A stretch of DNA of 17,994 nt from Pelagibacterales bacterium MED-G43 (GTDB lineage: Bacteria > Pseudomonadota > Alphaproteobacteria > Pelagibacterales > Pelagibacteraceae), in NCBI GenBank assembly GCA_002457475.1, contig NTJK01000010.1:1-17994 (forward strand). The letters are read 5' to 3'. Each line of letters opens with the position of its first letter. The stretch's first letter is position 1. A program made the position numbers and the translations under genes. Shown here one piece after another: positions 14,035 through 17,994 of the stretch. The notes beneath the pieces were generated by a model that worked only from the letters and a program-made list of their open reading frames with translations, had not been told where the DNA came from and ran no database searches.

Positions 14035-14922
14035 ATGGTGAAAAAAAATAAGATTATTGTTACTGGAGGCGCTGGATTTGTAGGTACAAATTTAATCAAA
14101 TTACTTTTAAAAAAAACAAAATATAAAATAATTAGTATTGATAATTACTCTTCTGGTTCAAAAAAAAATCATATTAGAAATTCAAGAGTTACATATATAA
14201 AAGGAAAAACATCTAATATTAATAAACTAATTAAAAATCCAAATACCATCAAATCAATCTTTCATTTTGGTGAGTTTGCTAGAATTTATCAAAGTTTTTT
14301 AAAAATGAGCGAATGTATCGACTCCAATTCAATTGGTTCGCACGCAGTTTTTAATTTTTGTTTAAAAAATAAAATTAAAATAATTTATTCTGCAACTTCT
14401 GCTTCTCTTGGCAATCAAGGTAAAGATAAAAATTTATCTCCATACGCTTTTTCCAAGTCAAAAAATCTTGAATTATTGGAGAATTTAAAAAAATGGTTTA
14501 ATTTTAAATATGAAGTAGTTTATTTTTATAATGTTTATGGACCACATCAAATTTGTAAAGGCGATATGTCGACTGTAATAGGAATATTTGAAGATCACTA
14601 TAAAAATAAAAAACCTTTACCAGTAGTAAAACCTGGATCACAAACGAGAAGATTTACACACATTAATGATACAATTAATATTTGCTACATGGCCTGGAAA
14701 AAAAACTTATGTCGTCATTACAGTGTTGCAAATAAAAACTCTTTTTCAATTTTGTCAGTAGCAAAAATGTTTGGTAGAAAGATTAAATTTTTGCCTAGTC
14801 GCCCAGGAGAAAGATATGTTTCCGCTTTAACTAATAAAAATTTATCAAATAAGATCTATAAGTACTACGGTAAAATAAATCTAAGAGATTATATAAAAAA
14901 TTTTGTTTTAAATAATTATTAA
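14035..14922 (+). CDS. extended SDR, GalE-like NAD-dependent sugar-nucleotide epimerase
   Basis: This 295-aa protein has GGAGFVG (11-17), an acidic residue D36 after beta-2 consistent with NAD binding, SATSASLG (119-126), catalytic Y137xxxK141 (YAFSK), the YNVYGP motif (165-170) and a RRFTHINDT segment (205-213) typical of the UDP-glucose/UDP-glucuronate 4-epimerase group. It is somewhat shorter than GalE (about 330-340 aa). It lies 31 bp after the glycosyltransferase and probably shares its promoter. Its stop overlaps the convergent apt stop by 4 bp, and this junction looks like the right end of the surface-polysaccharide block. Reductase or dehydratase activity cannot be excluded; the substrate is unknown. 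Confidence 0.8.
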   Translation: MVKKNKIIVTGGAGFVGTNLIKLLLKKTKYKIISIDNYSSGSKKNHIRNSRVTYIKGKTSNINKLIKNPNTIKSIFHFGEFARIYQSFLKMSECIDSNSIGSHAVFNFCLKNKIKIIYSATSASLGNQGKDKNLSPYAFSKSKNLELLENLKKWFNFKYEVVYFYNVYGPHQICKGDMSTVIGIFEDHYKNKKPLPVVKPGSQTRRFTHINDTINICYMAWKKNLCRHYSVANKNSFSILSVAKMFGRKIKFLPSRPGERYVSALTNKNLSNKIYKYYGKINLRDYIKNFVLNNY

Positions 14923-15446
14923 TGGCCAGGAAATTCGATAAGACTTCTGGTTTTATATCCCTTTTTTTTTAAAAGATCATTACCTGGTAAGTCAAATAAA
15001 TTTATCACAAAGATAAAAGCCGCAACCGTCCCTCCAGATATCTCAATTAGTTTCGCTGCTGCCTCTGCAGTCCCTCCAGTTGCTATTAAATCATCTATAA
15101 CAAGAATTTTTTCATCTTTTGAAATAGAGTCTTTATGAACTTCAATAGTTGCCTCACCGTATTCAAGTTTAAAATCAACGGAATGAGTATCGCCAGGTAA
15201 TTTATTTTTTTTTCTTAATAATATAAAAGGTTTATTTAAGGCGTAAGACACTGCTGCTGCAAAAATAAATCCCCTAGACTCAATGGCTGAAACCTTATCA
15301 AAATCGATTTTTTTGGATATTTCAATTATTTTATCATTAGTGAATTTAAAGGCTGCGGGGTTTTTAATTAATGTAGTTATATCCCTAAATAGAATTCCCT
15401 TTTTAGGATAATCTTTTATTGATCTGATGTGCTTTTTTAAATCCAT
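14919..15446 (-). CDS. apt: adenine phosphoribosyltransferase
   Basis: This cytoplasmic salvage enzyme converts adenine and PRPP to AMP. The 175-aa protein has the typical N-terminus DLKKHIRSIKDYPKKGI, AIESRGFIFAAA (54-65), RKKNKLPG (78-85) and the PRPP-binding loop VIDDLIATGGT (116-126), which together are diagnostic of Apt. The ATG at 15446 is preferred; a longer reading begins at a TTG (15458) and adds four residues not expected in the family. It is divergent from mtnP, only 40 bp away. MtnP releases adenine, so Apt would recover that product, and coordinated control from the shared gap is plausible. Confidence 0.95.
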   Translation of the reverse strand: MDLKKHIRSIKDYPKKGILFRDITTLIKNPAAFKFTNDKIIEISKKIDFDKVSAIESRGFIFAAAVSYALNKPFILLRKKNKLPGDTHSVDFKLEYGEATIEVHKDSISKDEKILVIDDLIATGGTAEAAAKLIEISGGTVAAFIFVINLFDLPGNDLLKKKGYKTRSLIEFPGH

Positions 15447-15486
15447 AATTAGCTTCAAGTTCTAGCAAAAAAGCATTAATAATTAA
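15447..15486. promoter_or_regulatory. 40-bp divergent apt/mtnP intergenic region
   Basis: This short gap must hold the promoters or start signals for both apt (minus) and mtnP (plus), unless they lie in the coding regions. It is AT-rich, with a TAATAAT-like stretch near 15476-15482 just before the mtnP ATG, which could be a -10 for a nearly leaderless transcript on either strand. No Shine-Dalgarno is visible for mtnP. It is too short for a riboswitch; no S-adenosylmethionine-type aptamer is present. Confidence 0.3.
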
Positions 15487-16368
15487 ATGATGAAAAAAAG
15501 AAAACTCGGGATAATTGGTGGTAGCGGTCTCTATAAAATGGAAGGTTTTGAAAAATCCAAATGGAAAAAAGTTTCTACACCTTGGGGAAAACCATCAGAC
15601 GAAATTTTAATCGCAAAATTTGAAAACGAGGAGATTTGTTTTATACCAAGGCATTCGAGAGGACATAAAATTAATCCTTCAAATATTAATTTTAGAGCAA
15701 ACATAGATGCAATGAAACAGCTTGAGGTGACTGATATCATTTCTGTTTCAGCAGTTGGATCATTAAAAGAGAATTTGGAACCAGGAAAATTTGTTATTGT
15801 AGATCAATTTATTGATAGAACTTTTTCTAGAGTTAAAACTTTTTTTAATGAGGAAATAGTTGCCCACGTTTCTATGGCAAAGCCAACGAGTGCTGGACTT
15901 TCTGAATGTTGTGAAGCTGCATTAAAAAAGTTGAATATTTCTCATCAAGTTGGAGGCACTTATGTTGTTATGGAGGGACCTCAATTTTCTACATTAGCAG
16001 AATCAAACTTATATAGGACTTGGGGTGCGGACGTAATTGGTATGACTAATATGCCTGAAGCTAAATTAGCACGAGAGGCAGAAATTAGGTATTCTACTGT
16101 TGCTATGGTGACCGACTACGATTGTTGGCACCCAGATCATGACGAGGTTGACGTAAGTATGGTAATCCAAACTTTGATGAAAAATGCAGCTAACGCTCAA
16201 AATATGATTAAAGAAATTATAAAGACTTTTAAAGACTATTCTGCAGAAAAAGATCCTGCTAATGATTGTTTAGATGTTGCAATCATAACAGACCCAAAAT
16301 TAAGAACAAAAAAAACAATAAAAAAATTAAAGAATATTGCTGGAAGAGTTTTAAATAAAAAAAAATAA
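15487..16368 (+). CDS. mtnP: S-methyl-5'-thioadenosine phosphorylase
   Basis: This 293-aa protein cleaves 5'-methylthioadenosine (the by-product of polyamine and other SAM-dependent pathways) with phosphate to adenine and methylthioribose 1-phosphate. It shows IIGGSGLY (9-16), the phosphate-site PRHSRGH (54-60), INPSNINFRANI (62-73), MEGPQFSTLAES (162-173), GMTNMPEAKLA (185-195) and the TDYDCW motif with D210 and D212, which gives 6-aminopurine (adenine) preference over 6-oxopurines. ATG codons at 15487 and 15490 are both possible. It leads a tight plus-strand operon (4-bp gap, then a 4-bp overlap, then a 4-bp overlap) with a tautomerase-like gene, mtnA and an aldolase; apt is divergent. Confidence 0.95.
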   Translation: MMKKRKLGIIGGSGLYKMEGFEKSKWKKVSTPWGKPSDEILIAKFENEEICFIPRHSRGHKINPSNINFRANIDAMKQLEVTDIISVSAVGSLKENLEPGKFVIVDQFIDRTFSRVKTFFNEEIVAHVSMAKPTSAGLSECCEAALKKLNISHQVGGTYVVMEGPQFSTLAESNLYRTWGADVIGMTNMPEAKLAREAEIRYSTVAMVTDYDCWHPDHDEVDVSMVIQTLMKNAANAQNMIKEIIKTFKDYSAEKDPANDCLDVAIITDPKLRTKKTIKKLKNIAGRVLNKKK

Positions 16369-16372
16369 TTTA

Positions 16373-16819
16373 ATGCCAACATATACTGTAAAATGTTCGA
16401 ATTTTAATCTCTCTCATAAGCAAAAAAGATCATTGGCTAATGATATTTCAAATACTCATAGTAAATTTACAGGTGCAAATACTTTCTTTGCCCAAGTAAT
16501 ATTTGAAAAAAATGAAAAAAATTCTCATTTCATGGGAGGTAAATTAGTTAAGACTAAAGAAATTTTTTTAAATGGACAAATAAGATCTGGACGTACCGCA
16601 AAAGTTAAAAAACAATTAATTTTAGGGCTTAGAAAAATTTTAATTAAAAATACTAACTTAAGAAAAGAAAATGTTTGGGTGTATTTGGAAGATTTGTTGC
16701 CAGATCAAATGATTGAGTATGGTGAAGTTTTACCTAAATCAGGGCAGGAAAAAAAATGGTTCAATTCTTTAACTCAAAGCTTGAGAAAAAGGTTGAGAAA
16801 AATGGAAAAAAGAAAATGA
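16373..16819 (+). CDS. tautomerase-superfamily protein, cis-CaaD/Cg10062-like
   Basis: This 148-aa protein begins Met-Pro, so after Met removal Pro1 is the catalytic amino-terminal proline of the tautomerase superfamily. Numbered from Pro1, it carries His28, Arg70, Arg73, Tyr103 and Glu114, the six-residue active-site set of cis-3-chloroacrylic acid dehalogenase (cis-CaaD, 149 aa) and of Cg10062, in the same positions and without gaps. Surrounding matches (HSKFTG, FFAQV, MGG, IRSGRTA, VWVY, QMIEYG) also follow that family. Cg10062-type proteins hydrate and sometimes decarboxylate acetylenic acids and have only weak dehalogenase activity, so the natural substrate is unknown. It lies between mtnP (4 bp before) and mtnA (4-bp ATGA overlap), which suggests a job connected to methylthio-sugar salvage. 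The superfamily and subgroup call is strong; the reaction is not. Confidence 0.85.
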   Translation: MPTYTVKCSNFNLSHKQKRSLANDISNTHSKFTGANTFFAQVIFEKNEKNSHFMGGKLVKTKEIFLNGQIRSGRTAKVKKQLILGLRKILIKNTNLRKENVWVYLEDLLPDQMIEYGEVLPKSGQEKKWFNSLTQSLRKRLRKMEKRK

Positions 16820-17886
16820 AAATAGAGGGAAAGTCTTACAAAACAATTTGGTTTGTAGATAATTTAGTGAAAATTATTGATCAAACAAAACTACCTCATA
16901 AGTTTGTAATTAAAGACTTAAAAAATGTAAAAGATGCAATTAATGCCATTAAAACAATGGAAGTAAGAGGAGCTCCATTAATTGGAGCAACAGCTGCTTA
17001 CGGTTTAGTTTTATCAATAATAGAAAAAAATGATTTGTCCTTTCTAAAAAAATCTTGTGAAGAATTAATTGCCTCTAGACCTACTGCAATTAATCTTAAG
17101 TGGGCAGTTGATAGAATGATGAAAAAATTAAATGGTATTAATGAGAAAGACATTTTGAAAATAGCTTTAGATGAAGCAAAGGATATAAAAGAAGAGGACG
17201 AAGGATTTTGCAAAAATATTGGTTTGAATGGTCTTAAAATTATTGAGGAAATTTCAAACAAAAAAAAAGACACAGTCAATATATTAACACACTGTAATGC
17301 AGGATGGTTAGCAACAATAGATTGGGGAACTGCTACCTCACCGATTTATCACGCAAATAAAAAAGGAATTAAAGTTCATGTCTGGGTTGATGAAACTAGA
17401 CCCAGAAATCAAGGAGCTAACTTAACATCTTATGAATTAAATGAGGAGGGAATTTCAAATACTGTAATCACTGATAATGCAGGTGGAATTTTAATGCAAA
17501 GAGGAAAAGTAGATATGTGCATTGTTGGAACTGACCGAACTTTATCCAATGGTGATGTATGTAATAAAATTGGAACGTATTTAAAAGCTTTATCTGCAAA
17601 AGATAATAATGTTCCTTTTTATGTTGCTCTACCAAGCTCAACTATAGATTGGAGTATTAAAGATCATAAACAAATTCCCATAGAAGAAAGAAATTCAGAG
17701 GAACTATCTCATGTTGAAGGAATTGATGAAAATAATGAAATTAAAAAAGTAAGAATTTACTCACAAAAAAGTAAGTCTTTAAATCTAGCGTTTGATGTTA
17801 CGCCTGCTAAACTAGTTACAGGTTTAATCACTGAAAAAGGTGTTTGTGAAGCTTCAGAAAAAGGTTTGAAAGGTTTATTTAAGTGA
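16816..17886 (+). CDS. mtnA: methylthioribose-1-phosphate isomerase
   Basis: This protein isomerises methylthioribose 1-phosphate (the MtnP product) to methylthioribulose 1-phosphate. The start is placed at the ATG at 16816, giving 356 aa; a longer in-frame reading from 16756 would add 20 lysine-rich residues lying wholly inside the preceding gene. With this start the protein opens like family members, and Cys160 (THCNAGWLAT) and Asp240 (VGTDR) fall at the numbers of the catalytic residues described in Bacillus subtilis MtnA. Other signatures are EVRGAPLIGATAAYG (49-63), ETRPRNQGANLTSYEL (193-208) and DRTLSNGDVCNKIGTY (240-255). It overlaps the tautomerase-like gene by 4 bp and the following aldolase by 4 bp (GTGA). 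No mtnB/mtnC/mtnD-type gene is seen next to it. Confidence 0.95.
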   Translation: MKIEGKSYKTIWFVDNLVKIIDQTKLPHKFVIKDLKNVKDAINAIKTMEVRGAPLIGATAAYGLVLSIIEKNDLSFLKKSCEELIASRPTAINLKWAVDRMMKKLNGINEKDILKIALDEAKDIKEEDEGFCKNIGLNGLKIIEEISNKKKDTVNILTHCNAGWLATIDWGTATSPIYHANKKGIKVHVWVDETRPRNQGANLTSYELNEEGISNTVITDNAGGILMQRGKVDMCIVGTDRTLSNGDVCNKIGTYLKALSAKDNNVPFYVALPSSTIDWSIKDHKQIPIEERNSEELSHVEGIDENNEIKKVRIYSQKSKSLNLAFDVTPAKLVTGLITEKGVCEASEKGLKGLFK

Positions 17887-17994
17887 GCAAATTAAAAGCT
17901 GAAGTAATTAAATATTCAAAAAAATTAAATATAACAAATTTATCAGCTTTAAGGTCAGGAAATATTTCGGTTAGAGCAAACGAAAAAGGAGTAG
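17883..17994 (+). CDS. class II aldolase/adducin-family aldolase, N-terminal fragment (partial)
   Basis: An open frame starts with GTG at 17883, overlapping the mtnA stop by 4 bp, and runs off the window after 37 codons. The visible part contains LRSGNISVRANEKG (22-36), matching the N-terminal SGNxSxR motif of class II aldolases of the L-fuculose-phosphate aldolase family. Downstream of mtnP and mtnA the expected member is Ald2, which splits methylthioribulose 1-phosphate into DHAP and methylthioacetaldehyde in the DHAP shunt. MtnB, the dehydratase of the classical salvage pathway, belongs to the same superfamily and cannot be ruled out from 37 residues. Confidence 0.7.
   Translation, partial: MSKLKAEVIKYSKKLNITNLSALRSGNISVRANEKGV

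Noticed and set aside
15447..15458. TTG start for apt at 15458
   Set aside because: It adds only four residues before Met-Asp-Leu-Lys-Lys, which is the normal Apt beginning; the ATG at 15446 is simpler.
15447..15486. S-adenosylmethionine riboswitch upstream of the methylthio-salvage operon
   Set aside because: Only 40 bases are available between the divergent apt and mtnP starts, too few for a known SAM aptamer, and no such structure is visible.
16756..16815. Longer N-terminus for mtnA starting at 16756
   Set aside because: The extra 20 residues are lysine-rich and lie entirely inside the preceding tautomerase gene in another frame. The ATG at 16816 gives the usual 4-bp ATGA overlap and puts Cys160 and Asp240 at their known numbers.
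1..17994. CRISPR array, insertion sequence, prophage or toxin-antitoxin elements
   Set aside because: No regularly spaced repeats, transposase, integrase, phage structural or toxin-like genes were seen on either strand.

Overview
The window is very A+T-rich, with lysine-, asparagine- and isoleucine-rich proteins. Genes are packed with 1-4 bp overlaps, and there is no gene-free stretch over about 85 bp. Together with an alphaproteobacterial-looking mix of genes, this suggests a streamlined marine bacterium of the SAR11/Pelagibacterales type. That assignment is inferred from composition and gene style; no marker gene proves it.

Layout. A tRNA-Met (86-162) sits at the left edge. It is followed 18 bp later by an eight-gene plus-strand operon (181-8753): an acetolactate-synthase-like ThDP enzyme, a B12-binding-type radical SAM protein, an E1-alpha/E1-beta-like ThDP pair, a heptose-phosphate-type GHMP kinase, a ColD-like PMP-dependent sugar 3-dehydratase (His in place of the PLP lysine), an RmlC-like cupin epimerase and an extended SDR. 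A five-gene minus-strand operon (13072-8747) runs head-on into it: rmlB, rmlA, a short rmlD-like gene, rmlC, and a heptose-1-phosphate nucleotidyltransferase fused to a GmhB-type phosphatase. Divergent from rmlB are a WbbL-like family 2 glycosyltransferase and another SDR. Together, 181-14922 looks like a surface-polysaccharide (O-antigen-type) island inserted between a tRNA and housekeeping genes.

From 14919 rightward the content is nucleoside and sulfur salvage. apt (minus) is divergent from mtnP, a tautomerase-superfamily gene carrying all six cis-CaaD/Cg10062 catalytic residues, mtnA, and the first 37 codons of a class II aldolase. mtnP-mtnA-aldolase matches the arrangement of the DHAP shunt for 5'-methylthioadenosine. 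Apt would recover the adenine released by MtnP.

How the genes may work together. The minus operon should make dTDP-L-rhamnose and feed the glycosyltransferase; its last gene plus the GHMP kinase of the plus operon form three steps of an NDP-heptose route (GmhA is not in the window). The plus operon combines a 3-deoxygenating enzyme with two different C-C-bond-forming ThDP enzymes, an epimerase and a reductase. By analogy with yersiniose (YerE) and the PDH-E1-like enzymes of aldgarose/eurekanate biosynthesis, this suggests a branched-chain deoxysugar, possibly heptose-derived. This is the strongest candidate for an undescribed system here and is an inference. The cis-CaaD-like gene embedded in the methylthio-salvage operon is the second.
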